Notes under the pieces: generated by a model
The model's database searches: none
What the model was told of the DNA's origin: nothing
Seen by the model: only the letters and a program-made list of their open reading frames with translations
Origin: Calditrichota bacterium
GTDB lineage: Bacteria > Electryoneota > RPQS01
Reading direction: 5' to 3'
DNA length: 64,000 bases
NCBI GenBank assembly: GCA_020637445.1
Contig: JACJVZ010000001.1
Location: 744,001 to 808,000, forward strand
Shown here: positions 23,099 to 32,021 of the stretch, in pieces
How the letters are laid out: each line of letters opens with the position of its first letter
How positions within the stretch are numbered: the first letter of the stretch is position 1
Program-made: the position numbers and the translations under genes

Positions 23099-23133
23099 GA
23101 GTGCGGTTTCATCGAAGCCGCACTCTGTTTTTT
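23099..23133 (+). terminator. Terminator after rpmA
   Basis: Perfect 8-bp stem GAGTGCGG (23099-23106) / CCGCACTC (23118-23125) with an 11-base loop, followed by TGTTTTTT. Confidence 0.88.
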
Positions 23134-23175
23134 GGTAGCCTACCCTTTCACACAACCAACTTAAAACCTCCACTC

Positions 23176-24099
23176 ATGAAAGTCACCGTCATTGGCGCGG
23201 GTAATGTCGGAGCCTCGTGCGCGTACATTCTTTCCGACAAGAATATCTGCAAGGAAATAGTATTGCTTGATATCGCGGAGGGCATTCCGCAGGGTAAGGC
23301 TCTCGATATGTTTGAGGCAACCCCGATCGGAAGCTCAAGCTCCCGCATACTGGGTACGAACGACTACAAAGATACTGCAAATTCCGATATCATCGTGATG
23401 ACGGCCGGCAAGCCCCGCACGCCCGGAATGTCGCGCGACGACTTGCTTGCCGCTAACATCGAGATCATGCGTTCCGCTATCGGCGAAGCAGCGAAAGCCT
23501 CGCCCAACGCGATCGTAATCATCGTTTCGAATCCGCTTGACGCGATGAGCTATGCGGCTCTTAAGCTCACGGGCTTCCCGCACCATCGCGTTTTCGGTAT
23601 GGCCGGTATTTTGGACACGGCTCGTTACCGCACGTTCATCGCAATGGAACTCGGCGTGTCCGTCAAGGACATTGCTGCGGTTGTACTGGGTGGACATGGT
23701 GACACGATGGTCCCGGTACCGCGATTGACTACGGTCGGCGGCGTGCCCCTGACCGAGTTGGTGTCCAAGGAACGTCTGGAATCAATAGTTCAGCGCACGC
23801 GCGACGGTGGCGCCGAAATCGTCAAGTATTTGAAGACCGGTTCCGCCTATTATGCTCCGGCCGCCGCCGCGGTTGAAATGGTCGAATCCATCATTATCGA
23901 CCAAAAACGTGTTCTTCCATGCGCAGCTTGGTTGACAGGCGAATACGGCTGCAAGGACATTTACATGGGCGTTCCGGTTATCGTTGGCCGCAAGGGCGTC
24001 GAGAAAATTCTTGAAATCAAGTTGACGGACGAAGAACGCAAGATGTTCGATCACTCCGCGGACGCGGTTCGCAACGTGATCGCTGCGACGAAGCTGTAG
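23176..24099 (+). CDS. mdh: Malate dehydrogenase (LDH-like type)
   Basis: 307 residues from ATG 23176. The frame is open upstream to 23089 but that stretch contains the terminator, so it is not coding. The Rossmann start is 'VIGAGNVGASCAY' (5-17). The substrate loop 'TAGKPRTPGMSR' has Arg81 and Arg87, with Arg at the position that separates malate from lactate dehydrogenases. 'VSNPLDAM', Asp147 in 'LDTARYR' and catalytic His174 in 'GGHGDTMVP' are intact. It oxidises malate to oxaloacetate with NAD+. No SD precedes the start. elbB follows after 22 bp. Confidence 0.96.
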   Translation: MKVTVIGAGNVGASCAYILSDKNICKEIVLLDIAEGIPQGKALDMFEATPIGSSSSRILGTNDYKDTANSDIIVMTAGKPRTPGMSRDDLLAANIEIMRSAIGEAAKASPNAIVIIVSNPLDAMSYAALKLTGFPHHRVFGMAGILDTARYRTFIAMELGVSVKDIAAVVLGGHGDTMVPVPRLTTVGGVPLTELVSKERLESIVQRTRDGGAEIVKYLKTGSAYYAPAAAAVEMVESIIIDQKRVLPCAAWLTGEYGCKDIYMGVPVIVGRKGVEKILEIKLTDEERKMFDHSADAVRNVIAATKL

Positions 24100-24121
24100 G
24101 ATTTTTTGATAGGAGACTGCA

Positions 24122-24808
24122 ATGGCAAAGGTTGGCGTCGTTCTGGCCGGATGTGGATATCTCGACGGAGCGGAAATTTATGAATCAACTCTGACTTTGT
24201 TGGCTCTTGATCGTCTCGGCATATCGTATCAATGCTTAGCGCCGGACGTTCCCCAAATGCATGTGATCAACCACAAAAGCGGAGAAGTGTCCGGAGAGAT
24301 GCGAAATGTACTAACGGAGTCGGCGCGCATCGCCCGTGGGAAAATCGAACCCCTGGAAATCGCATGGTTGGACAAACTGGACGCCGTGATATTTCCCGGT
24401 GGATTTGGTGCGGCCAAAAACTATTGCGATTTTGCGGTCAAAGGTGAAGACTGTTCTATTAGCCCATTGATCGAGTCATTCATGCGCGAGGCCGTTGCCA
24501 GAAAGAAACCTCTCGGAGTGATCTGCATTTCACCTGTCGTTTTGGCGCGTGCCCTGAAAGGCACGAAATTCCACCCGCAAATCACGGTTGGTCAGGAGTC
24601 TGGCCCTGCAAATTCGATTGATGCATTTGGCAGCAAACATGTGGTTTGTCCCGTAACCGATTGTGTAGTCGACAAAGATTTGAAAATCGCTTCAACGCCT
24701 GCGTTCATGTATCCGGCTCGCATCAGCGAAGTGGAACAAGGAATCAGCAAACTGGTGGCTCAAATTGCCGCCTTTGTGGAGGCAGGGCAAACAATTGCCG
24801 TGGCATAG
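24122..24808 (+). CDS. elbB: ElbB-like DJ-1/PfpI family protein (class I glutamine amidotransferase-like)
   Basis: 228 residues with a good AGGAG site. It has the DJ-1/PfpI fold: 'KVGVVLAGCGYLDGAE' at the start, 'PGGFGAAKN' (92-100) and a nucleophile elbow with Cys135 in 'GVICISPVV'. This matches ElbB ('isoprenoid biosynthesis glyoxalase', formerly enhancing lycopene biosynthesis protein 2), which shows weak glyoxalase activity in vitro and has no settled role. It probably shares a transcript with mdh. The downstream 3' region is rich in hairpins. Confidence 0.88.
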   Translation: MAKVGVVLAGCGYLDGAEIYESTLTLLALDRLGISYQCLAPDVPQMHVINHKSGEVSGEMRNVLTESARIARGKIEPLEIAWLDKLDAVIFPGGFGAAKNYCDFAVKGEDCSISPLIESFMREAVARKKPLGVICISPVVLARALKGTKFHPQITVGQESGPANSIDAFGSKHVVCPVTDCVVDKDLKIASTPAFMYPARISEVEQGISKLVAQIAAFVEAGQTIAVA

Positions 24809-24820
24809 TTGCAGCGTGCG

Positions 24821-24894
24821 GCGGGTCAACATTTGTGTAGAATAGTCACGACCCGCAAGAGGATTCGCAAGATTTGAGAATCCAAATCTCTACA
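24821..24894 (+). other. Hairpin-rich 3' region, possible small RNA
   Basis: Three potential stems lie between elbB and its terminator: GCGGGTC (24821-24827)/GACCCGC (24850-24856), GGATTC (24861-24866)/GAATCC (24878-24883), and AGATTTG (24870-24876)/CAAATCT (24883-24889). The last two overlap and exclude each other. No open frame of note is present. It could be a 3'-UTR-derived small RNA or only a structured 3' end. No known RNA family was recognised. Confidence 0.25.
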
Positions 24895-24929
24895 GAGACC
24901 CATCCAAGTTGGATGGGTCTCTTGTTTTG
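24895..24929 (+). terminator. Terminator of the mdh-elbB unit
   Basis: Perfect 11-bp stem GAGACCCATCC (24895-24905) / GGATGGGTCTC (24911-24921), 5-base loop, followed by TTGTTTTG. Confidence 0.9.
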
Positions 24930-24953
24930 TTCTCTCGACGTCTTTCTTACTCT

Positions 24954-24982
24954 TTGCACTGGGGCTTGACATTTGCTATATT
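24954..24982 (+). promoter_or_regulatory. Promoter of the PAS histidine kinase gene
   Basis: TTGCAC (24954-24959) and TATATT (24977-24982), 17 bp apart. Expected start near 24989 with a leader of about 29 bases. A TTGACA at 24966 lies too close to the -10 to be its partner. Confidence 0.7.
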
Positions 24983-25017
24983 GTGCTCCAGTTCGACAGT
25001 AACATTCTTCAATACTC

Positions 25018-27009
25018 TTGCCTGATCTAAGCCTAATCATACTCGGTGCAAAATCGCCGGAAAGATCGCGACTCGAAGAACTTTTGAGTCAGCAGAACTG
25101 GCGTTGCCTGATTGCAGAAAGCCCTTCTGAAGTGCTGAGTTTTGCAGGTTGGCAGGAATGTCAAGTTGTTTTGATTGATCAACCAAACAATTTATCGCAA
25201 GAAGTTGTCGAGTTGATTTCAAAGTCACCGTTCGTACAAGTTGTTCTATATTCAGCAAAGTCGGCTGAGGCAAGTTTCGATTCAGCAATCGGCCAAAAAG
25301 TATTCGCGCTGCTGAATGTGGCCGACTCTTCAGATGCTCAGATTGTGTTGTCTGTTGCCAAGGCTGCCGAGTTTGCCAAAGTGTTGGCGGAGCGAACGGC
25401 ACCCGGACTTGGTCATGCCTATCGCAGGTTGTTCGAGGCAAGCACGCTGCTTCAGTATGCCGAATCACTGCCGCGATTGTTAGAACAAACTTGCCGAGAG
25501 ATCGCCATAGCTGCTGGATTCGGACGCGCAATCCTCGTAATTGGAGATTCAAAATTCCGCATTCAGGCCGCGCAAGCGTACTTTGCGAATGAACAGTATG
25601 CAGTTACGTTGGATGAGCTCGCAGGACGTCCGCTGATGCCGGTGTTTCCGAACACACCGCTTGAGCAGTTTGGGAAGGGTTTTGCGCAAGAGTTCGAAGT
25701 GTCTGAGAAATCGCTGTCGCGTCATCTGGTGTTGCCGCTCGAAAAAACGGACAGCACTATCGTCGGCTTCTTGACCTTAGACAAAGCGCTTTCCGATCAG
25801 CCGGACGCGGCGGAATTGACTCAACCAGTCGCTCTTCTTCTGAAACTTGTTGCCCATTTTATTGAAACGCAGACGATACGTGCAGAACTTAAGAAAAGAC
25901 AAGGCGGCGAAGAAGTCTTTGCAGCACCGCGAGGTCAAGAACTTCGCCAAGCGCAAGATCGATTCAGCAGGCTTGTGTCTTTAACGGATGACATTGTTTA
26001 CGTCACGGATCCCGAGGGGCGGGTTGTCTACCTGAATGAGTCATTTACCGAGCGGCTTGGGTACACTCGGGAGAATTACATTGGGCGCAAGCTGAGTGAC
26101 GTGTTGCTTGATCTTGCAACCGACAGCGAAGCAAACCAGCAACTTGTCGCTTCACTTGGTGATCAGAGTGTTTCGCATCGAGATGGTGAATTGGAGCTTT
26201 TCACGAAGACGGGCTATAAGACCGCGTATTCGCTTAGACATCAATGGATAAGCCAAGCAGGCGACCTGGTTGCGGGGCAAGGCATATTGAGAGACATGAC
26301 CGAACAGCAAGAGCTGCGCGTGCAGCTTATCCGTTCTGAAAGACTTGGCATTGCGGGAAAACTCGCGAGCGGAGTCGCGCATGAAATTAATAATCCATTG
26401 CAAGCGATTTCCTCGCACCTGGGCGGACTCCGGGATAAAGTCGAGAAAGACAAGAGCGCGTTGGAAAGTATCGACGTTGTTTCCGATTCTGTGGAGCGAA
26501 TTCGCCTGATTGTTCGGAGCTTGCTTGATCTTCAGCGTACCGAGCAGACTTCGCGTCGAAACGAGGATATTAACGTGATCGTCGAGAAGTCGCTCGCGTT
26601 GCTTGCACCGCAACTCCGGCAGGCACACGTAGAAGTAAAGAAGGCACTATCCGGTAGTCTTCCCAGCGTGAAGATTAACTCGGCAGAGATGGAGCAGGTG
26701 TTGCTGAACTTGATCATCAATGCGATATCCGCAATGGAAGGCGGCGGGGTGCTCACAATGTTTACTGGATTGGAAAATGAGCGCATGATCGTACGGGTTT
26801 CCGACACCGGCAAGGGGATTGCACCGGAAGTGTTGTCAAAACTCTTCCAACCGTTTTTCACGCATCGTGAGCAGGGAGGAGGGCTTGGGCTGGGTTTGTA
26901 TTTGTCCCGTAACATTATGCGGAGCCATGGCGGAGACCTGATTGCCGAATCGCCTCCGGGGACTGGAGCAGTTTTTACCGCGATCTTACCTGTCAAAGAA
27001 ATAAAATAG
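25018..27009 (+). CDS. Cytoplasmic sensor histidine kinase with pseudo-receiver, GAF-like and PAS domains
   Basis: 663 residues, TTG start without SD. Residues 1-115 look like a receiver domain that kept the Asp (D54 in 'VVLIDQP') but lacks the usual acidic pair and Lys. Residues ~140-285 are GAF-like and ~315-430 PAS ('DDIVYVTDPEGRVVYLNESF'). The HisKA box is 'GVAHEINNPLQAI' with His455, followed by the N box 'LLNLIINAISAM', G1 'DTGKGIAPE' and G2 'GGGLGLGLYLSRN'. The E-I-N-N-P form of the H box is typical of NtrB/HK4-class kinases. No membrane segment is found, so it senses an internal signal. It is transcribed alone, with its own promoter and terminator and no response regulator beside it. 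Confidence 0.9.
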   Translation: MPDLSLIILGAKSPERSRLEELLSQQNWRCLIAESPSEVLSFAGWQECQVVLIDQPNNLSQEVVELISKSPFVQVVLYSAKSAEASFDSAIGQKVFALLNVADSSDAQIVLSVAKAAEFAKVLAERTAPGLGHAYRRLFEASTLLQYAESLPRLLEQTCREIAIAAGFGRAILVIGDSKFRIQAAQAYFANEQYAVTLDELAGRPLMPVFPNTPLEQFGKGFAQEFEVSEKSLSRHLVLPLEKTDSTIVGFLTLDKALSDQPDAAELTQPVALLLKLVAHFIETQTIRAELKKRQGGEEVFAAPRGQELRQAQDRFSRLVSLTDDIVYVTDPEGRVVYLNESFTERLGYTRENYIGRKLSDVLLDLATDSEANQQLVASLGDQSVSHRDGELELFTKTGYKTAYSLRHQWISQAGDLVAGQGILRDMTEQQELRVQLIRSERLGIAGKLASGVAHEINNPLQAISSHLGGLRDKVEKDKSALESIDVVSDSVERIRLIVRSLLDLQRTEQTSRRNEDINVIVEKSLALLAPQLRQAHVEVKKALSGSLPSVKINSAEMEQVLLNLIINAISAMEGGGVLTMFTGLENERMIVRVSDTGKGIAPEVLSKLFQPFFTHREQGGGLGLGLYLSRNIMRSHGGDLIAESPPGTGAVFTAILPVKEIK

Positions 27010-27040
27010 CGACGCCAAAATTGGCGTCGCTATTGTTTTG
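27006..27040. terminator. Terminator between convergent genes
   Basis: Perfect 13-bp stem ATAGCGACGCCAA (27006-27018) / TTGGCGTCGCTAT (27021-27033), followed by TGTTTTG rightward and a TTTTAT run leftward. It overlaps the end of the histidine kinase gene and probably serves both it and the leftward radC-like gene. Confidence 0.85.
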
Positions 27041-27058
27041 TCTATGGCACGTGCTCAA

Positions 27059-27628
27059 CTAATCTGCGCAGGCAATCACAACGAGTGGGTCGATTTCTAT
27101 CCCAACCGACGACGCGATCTTGCTTAAACGCGACATCGCGGCAATATCCGAGATGGAGTTATGAAGGACTTGAGAGGGATGATTGTGAGCAAGCGTGATG
27201 CGGCGGGAACCGGTCAGAAACGCCGGTCTCAGCGCGGCATATGGCGAAAGCTCGACGGTATCTACAGTTCCGACAGCGAGCGTTTGAGCGTGCAGAATAT
27301 TATTGTTGCTCCCCCAGTAAATGCCGCGCAGCTCTTCATGCGGGAGATGCTTTAGGTCTTCACACACTTGTTCGAGAGTCCATTCGGCATCGCGGGTTGC
27401 TTTGGTTGACTGTTCGCAAAGGGCTACAGCCGCCTCTAACTTGATTGCGGGTGCTCTACTTATGGACAAATGCGTGCGGATTTGATCGGATGTGCCAAGC
27501 GCACATAGTGCTTCCCAGCCGGCACGTTTCAAGAACAAGGCACATCTTTCCCGATCAAGATCGCTGACATCAACATTCAGAAAAAATCGAGAAAGCAGAC
27601 TCTCGTACTCGTCGGAAGGCGGCATCAT
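27059..27628 (-). CDS. RadC-like JAB/MPN domain protein with shortened C-terminus
   Basis: 189 residues from the ATG at 27628, which overlaps the metG stop by one base (TAATG). A longer frame reaches 27694 inside metG but is less likely. The N-terminal part (~20-75) resembles the helix-hairpin-helix region of RadC. The C-terminal half is a JAB metallo-isopeptidase-like domain: 'LAHNHPSQ' with His148 and His150, then Ser160-Asp161, giving the HxHPS...SxxD zinc site. Typical RadC continues after 'LGIxLxDHxIVG' with about 15-20 more residues; here the protein stops at 'GIEIDPLVVIACAD', losing that Asp-His and the last strand. RadC's cellular role is still unsettled despite its old DNA-repair name. 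Confidence 0.75.
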   Translation of the reverse strand: MMPPSDEYESLLSRFFLNVDVSDLDRERCALFLKRAGWEALCALGTSDQIRTHLSISRAPAIKLEAAVALCEQSTKATRDAEWTLEQVCEDLKHLPHEELRGIYWGSNNNILHAQTLAVGTVDTVELSPYAALRPAFLTGSRRITLAHNHPSQVLHNSISDIAAMSRLSKIASSVGIEIDPLVVIACAD

Positions 27629-29556
27629 TAGCTGATTGGCGAGTTGGTCGGCGCTTCCGAGGATGGAGAAAGAACTTCGAGCTTGCCGTCCCATTTAACG
27701 GCCAAGAGCATTCCCTCGGAAATCTCCCCGCGCAATTTTGCAGGTTTGAGGTTTGCGACGATCACGATGTGTTTACCTACCATCTGCTCAGCGGAATAAA
27801 ATTCGGCGATGCCCGCGACAATTTGCCGCCGTTGGTCCCCTACTTCGACTTGCAGCTTAAGCAGTTTGTCTGAACCGCTGATCTTCTCGGCCTCGAGCAC
27901 CTTGGCCGTCCTCAAAGAGATCTTTTTGAAATCATCGAGCGTAATCGACTCTGAATCAACACTTGCCTGCACGGGAGCGGTCTTCTCTTCGGATTTGTCG
28001 CCGAGAAACTCCGCCAACGCTGCTTTCACCTCCTTTTCGTCCAACCGTGGGAACAAAGCGTCGCCTTTGCGAATCTTCGCGCCGGTACGCACTTGCCCCC
28101 ATACTGCGTGTTTGCCAAGGCGATAATCTTGTACCGGCTCGCCAATTCTGGTTAGCAAATCGGTCATCTTTCCGGGCATAATCGGATACAACAGGATTGC
28201 AGAAACGCGCAAGGCTTCGAGGCAATTACGCAATACAGTTCCCGCACTATCCATGTCGGTCTTCACGAGTCCCCAAGGAGCAGAGGACTCAAAATAGCGG
28301 TTGGTCGCGCGCACAAGCTGCATCGTTTCTTCGATAAGGACGTGCCACTTCATTTCGCCGGTCCACTCTGCCGCGCTTCCTACAAGAGATAGCACGATTT
28401 GTTGGAGTTCCGGCGCGTCTTGTTTGGCCGTCGGAATTTTGCCGTCGAAATGATCATCAACTAACTTGGCAACACGCGAAAGCAAATTCCCGAGATCGTT
28501 GGCCAAATCGCTGTTCACACGTTTAAGCATGGCTTCAACCGAAAAGGAAGCATCCAGACCGACGACCATCTCACGCAGCACAAAAAAGCGCAGAGCATCC
28601 ACGCCGAACACGTCGATCAAGGGTTCGACTGAAATGGGTTTCCCGGAAGACTTGGAGATTTTGGCGTCTCTGAAATTCCAGTATCCGTGCACGGTCAAGT
28701 GACGAAATACAGGCAATCCAGCCGCATGCAGCATAATCGGCCAATAGATACCGTGCGGCTTGACAATGTCCTTGCCGATCAAATGCTCGCAATTTTCCCA
28801 GAGGTGTTTCCAGTCTTCGCCGCGGCCGTAGTCAATTCCACTCAGATAATTTAGAAGCGCGTCGAACCAAACGTATGTTACATAGTCTCGGTCGAAAGGC
28901 AATTCAATTCCCCAAGAGAGCCTTTCTTTTGGACGTGAAATACAAAGGTCTTCGAGTGGTTCACGCAAGTAACCGAGCACTTCATTCTTGTACCGCTCGG
29001 GGCGAACAACATCAGGATGCGATTCCACAAAGTCGCGCCACCAATCCTGGTACTTGCTCATCCGAAAGAAGTAGTTTGATTCTTTCACCTTTTCGGGAAC
29101 GGTTCCGTGATCGGGGCACTTGCCGTCCACAAGTTCTTTTTCAGTGCGGAAGCGCTCGCAGCCGGTACAATAGAGCCCTTCGTATTCACCGTAATACGTG
29201 TCACCCTTGTCGTGAAGTCTTTGCAGGACTTCCTGTACAATGGCGCGATGATCGGGGTCCGTTGTGCGAATAAAACGATTCGGCATAACGTAAAGCTGCG
29301 GCCAGAGCTTGCGAAAGCGGCTGCTGATGTCATCGACAAACTCTTGTGGGGACACTCCCTTCGCGGCAGCGGCCTTGGCAATCTTGTCGCCGTGTTCATC
29401 CGTGCCCGTAAGGAAGAAGGCATCTTCGCCCAGTAAACGACGATAGCGCGCCGAAGTATCTGCAAGTATTGTTGTGTACGCGGTACCGATATGCGGATCC
29501 GAGTTCACATAATATATGGGTGTGGTAACGTAATAGTGCTTCATCAATGTGCTCAT
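27628..29556 (-). CDS. metG: Methionyl-tRNA synthetase with C-terminal tRNA-binding domain
   Basis: 642 residues. It charges tRNA-Met. The class I signature HIGT is at 22-25 and the KMSKS loop is KISKS at 299-303. A zinc knuckle is formed by Cys130, Cys133, Cys147 and His150. The C-terminal ~110 residues form an EMAPII/OB-fold tRNA-binding domain ('FKKISLRTAKVLEAEKI', 'RQIVAGIAEFY', 'LKPAKLRGEISEGM'). The ATG overlaps the ricT stop (ATGA), and its own stop overlaps the RadC-like gene, so the three are translationally coupled. Confidence 0.97.
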   Translation of the reverse strand: MSTLMKHYYVTTPIYYVNSDPHIGTAYTTILADTSARYRRLLGEDAFFLTGTDEHGDKIAKAAAAKGVSPQEFVDDISSRFRKLWPQLYVMPNRFIRTTDPDHRAIVQEVLQRLHDKGDTYYGEYEGLYCTGCERFRTEKELVDGKCPDHGTVPEKVKESNYFFRMSKYQDWWRDFVESHPDVVRPERYKNEVLGYLREPLEDLCISRPKERLSWGIELPFDRDYVTYVWFDALLNYLSGIDYGRGEDWKHLWENCEHLIGKDIVKPHGIYWPIMLHAAGLPVFRHLTVHGYWNFRDAKISKSSGKPISVEPLIDVFGVDALRFFVLREMVVGLDASFSVEAMLKRVNSDLANDLGNLLSRVAKLVDDHFDGKIPTAKQDAPELQQIVLSLVGSAAEWTGEMKWHVLIEETMQLVRATNRYFESSAPWGLVKTDMDSAGTVLRNCLEALRVSAILLYPIMPGKMTDLLTRIGEPVQDYRLGKHAVWGQVRTGAKIRKGDALFPRLDEKEVKAALAEFLGDKSEEKTAPVQASVDSESITLDDFKKISLRTAKVLEAEKISGSDKLLKLQVEVGDQRRQIVAGIAEFYSAEQMVGKHIVIVANLKPAKLRGEISEGMLLAVKWDGKLEVLSPSSEAPTNSPIS

Positions 29557-30839
29557 TCTTCGTGGTCGGCATTCCCTCCGGTACCTTGTTCACTTCCACC
29601 TCCGCCACCGCGGCGGCGACGTCCGCCTCGCCTTCTCTTCTTGCGGGCAGGAGCCTGCTCACCGTCGTCGCCGTGAGCCGCCGCTGCATCTGCCGGAGCT
29701 TCGGAACTGGTTGGTTCAGGCTTGTGCTCATGCATGTGGTGCGTAGCCTTAGCAGAAGAGTCACTCGGCCGTTTCTTTTTGCGTTTGCGCTTTCTCTTTG
29801 CCGGAGATTCCATAGACACAGAGACGTCGGTTGAAACATCCATTGAGGGCTCTTCGTCCTCAAAATCAACTCTGAATCCACCTTCGCCGTGCAGCGTAAT
29901 ACGATCTCCGCGCCCAGTTTCTCCTTGGGGCGCAGCCTGCTCCGGTCGCCCGGTTGCAGCAGGTGCGTCCGCCGCAGGTTGACTCTTTTTGCCGCAAGTA
30001 CATATGCACTCGTTCTTCGGCATTTGGGGCCGCCACGTGGTTAGGTCTACAAACTGTTCTTTCGAATAGCGGTCAATTGTGCCGTTGCTGTATCGAACTT
30101 GAATCTGTTCTCGGATGACGTCAAGTTTGTCGACTTCGCCCATTCCCTTGTCGTCGTCCTTGATCGGATGTCCGAGTTTGGGGCAATCGCGCTGAAACTC
30201 ACGATAGATGTCCAGCTCGTACCGCAAACAGCATTTCAGCCGGCCGCAGACACCCGAAAGTTTCGAGGGATTTAGCGGCAAATACTGGTCGCGCGGCATC
30301 TGCGTCGTGATCGGCTTGAACTCTGTCAAGAACGTCGCGCAGCAAAGCGGGCGGCCGCAAACTCCGTAACCGGAGATCTTTTTTGTTTCGTCGCGTGCGC
30401 CGATCTGCCTGAGGTCGATGCGCGTTCTGAATTTGGTTGCAAGCTCCCGCACCAGATCACGGAAGTCAACACGGCCTTCAGCAGTGAAGTAAAATGTCAG
30501 CTTGCGTCCGTCCCACTGCATTTCGACGTCAACGAGTTTCATGTCGAGGCCATGCCGCTCAATTTCCTGCCGAGCCAGTGCCTTAGCTTCTCGCTCGCGC
30601 TCGCGGTTCATGCCCAGCTTCTCAACGTCTTGTGCTTTTGCTTTGCGAAGGACAGTCAATGCAATCTTGTCGCCGGGAGAATCCCCATCGCGAATGCCGA
30701 CGAACGCGACTTTTCCCAAGTCTTGCCCGCGGTCCGTCGTTACAACTGCAAGGTCGCCCCGTTTGAACGGGTATTGCCAAGGATTCTCCGCATATTCCGT
30801 GCGGCGGCCCTTAAATTCTAATTCAAGTAGGTCATTCAT
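29553..30839 (-). CDS. ricT: RicT/YaaT (PSP1 domain) protein
   Basis: 428 residues. The PSP1 domain spans ~1-220 and carries the cysteine set typical of RicT, 'GVCGRPLCC' (Cys161, 166, 167) and 'GVCGRLKCCLRYE' (Cys198, 203, 204), which binds an Fe-S cluster in the Bacillus Ric (Y) complex that works with RNase Y. After ~220 comes a short extra Cys motif ('CICTCGKK'). A long low-complexity acidic/basic tail follows, with runs of Lys/Arg and Gly near the end, suggesting RNA binding. The order holB-ricT-metG is widely conserved. Its promoter is presumably that of the M23 gene upstream. Confidence 0.9.
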   Translation of the reverse strand: MNDLLELEFKGRRTEYAENPWQYPFKRGDLAVVTTDRGQDLGKVAFVGIRDGDSPGDKIALTVLRKAKAQDVEKLGMNREREREAKALARQEIERHGLDMKLVDVEMQWDGRKLTFYFTAEGRVDFRDLVRELATKFRTRIDLRQIGARDETKKISGYGVCGRPLCCATFLTEFKPITTQMPRDQYLPLNPSKLSGVCGRLKCCLRYELDIYREFQRDCPKLGHPIKDDDKGMGEVDKLDVIREQIQVRYSNGTIDRYSKEQFVDLTTWRPQMPKNECICTCGKKSQPAADAPAATGRPEQAAPQGETGRGDRITLHGEGGFRVDFEDEEPSMDVSTDVSVSMESPAKRKRKRKKKRPSDSSAKATHHMHEHKPEPTSSEAPADAAAAHGDDGEQAPARKKRRRGGRRRRGGGGGSEQGTGGNADHEE

Positions 30840-30851
30840 AAATTGTGAACT

Positions 30852-32021
30852 TTAGGCTCTGGTCCGCGGCCCAAGTGCTCGATTGAGTTCGATGGCCATG
30901 GAGGTAAGCACTAAATTGGGGGTGTAGCCAAGCGATCGGGAATTTGCGGCTCTGTCCACAGCTTCGATCGCAAGTTTGAAATCCGCTTCCGGGTAAGCAG
31001 CGGTCATTTTTGAAATTCGGTCCCTCTGAGAAGGGAAGTGAACATCGGAATTTGGAATTCTTGCGGACGCCGCATCCGACAGAAACAACGTCATTAACTC
31101 AAAGAACGCGTTGTCCAAAAACGCGCTGTCTTCAAGCAGGCGACTCACTTGCTCCTGAACTTTGTCCGGAATAAGCATAGCCGACATCGCCAAGAACTCC
31201 ACAGCGGCCTGCTCAAGATATTCTGGTTCCATTTCGGCAAACGCGATTGCTCGCCGCATGTTTCCGCCGGAAAGGGCACCTGCAAGTTCCGCTGCCCGTT
31301 CGGAAATTCCTGCATCGCGCAACGCGGATCGTATTTCGGCAGCGGAATAGGCAAGCAGTTTGACGGGTTGACAGCGGGAGCGAACCGTGGGTAGAACGGC
31401 CTGCAGGTTCGACGCGGTCAGCAGCAATACAGCGGAAGTCGGAGGCTCTTCCAGTAGCTTGAGAAGAGCGTTCTGCGCCTCGCGAAGCATTGTATCCGCA
31501 TTCAAAATGACATAAACGGCGCGTTGTGCTTGAAATGGTCTGCGATAAGCTGCATGAAGAAGTTCCCGCGAATCTGCCACTCGGATCTTTGCGCCGGTTG
31601 CTGACTTACGCCGTGCCGATTTGCTTTCGCTGGAGGAAAACTCGGATAGATCAGTCGACGTATATGGATCAACCACGAGCCTTTCGCGCAATTTGCTCAA
31701 CTCTTTGCCATATGTTTCGCTACCGGGAGTATCGGAGTCCTTTGGGGAGCCCGTCGGCGCAATGAGATGGAGATCAGGATGGTGCAAAGACTTGAGTGCC
31801 GCACATTGCGGACACGTTCCGCATGGGCCCGTTCCGGGCGCGTCACAGAGCAGCAACTTGGCAAACTCAATTGCAACGGCGCTCTTTCCGATACCTTCAG
31901 GGCCGCTGATCAGGTATGCATGCGCAGTCCGATTACCGGCGAGTGTCGCGGCCAGCCTCTTTCTCGCGTCGTTGTGACCAAGCCACTTGATAACGGTTAC
32001 TTCTTTGCGGGTCCGAGCCAT
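30852..32021 (-). CDS. holB: DNA polymerase III delta' subunit
   Basis: 389 residues from ATG 32021, which lies 25 bases inside the end of the M23 gene (an ATG at 32054 is less likely). AAA+ clamp-loader subunit: Walker A 'GPEGIGKS' (40-47), zinc-binding cysteines at 59, 67, 70 and 73 ('CGTCPQC'), 'NALLKLLEEPP' near 195 and the sensor region 'SRCQPVKL'. Residues ~95-150 contain an unusual Ser/Thr-rich insertion ('SSSESKSARRKSATGAK') before the 'IRVADSREL' strand. It acts in the clamp loader at the replication fork. Confidence 0.92.
   Translation of the reverse strand: MARTRKEVTVIKWLGHNDARKRLAATLAGNRTAHAYLISGPEGIGKSAVAIEFAKLLLCDAPGTGPCGTCPQCAALKSLHHPDLHLIAPTGSPKDSDTPGSETYGKELSKLRERLVVDPYTSTDLSEFSSSESKSARRKSATGAKIRVADSRELLHAAYRRPFQAQRAVYVILNADTMLREAQNALLKLLEEPPTSAVLLLTASNLQAVLPTVRSRCQPVKLLAYSAAEIRSALRDAGISERAAELAGALSGGNMRRAIAFAEMEPEYLEQAAVEFLAMSAMLIPDKVQEQVSRLLEDSAFLDNAFFELMTLFLSDAASARIPNSDVHFPSQRDRISKMTAAYPEADFKLAIEAVDRAANSRSLGYTPNLVLTSMAIELNRALGPRTRA

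Noticed and set aside
24966..24982. TTGACA at 24966 as the -35 of the kinase promoter
   Set aside because: It is only 5 bp from the TATATT; the TTGCAC at 24954 has the proper 17-bp spacing.
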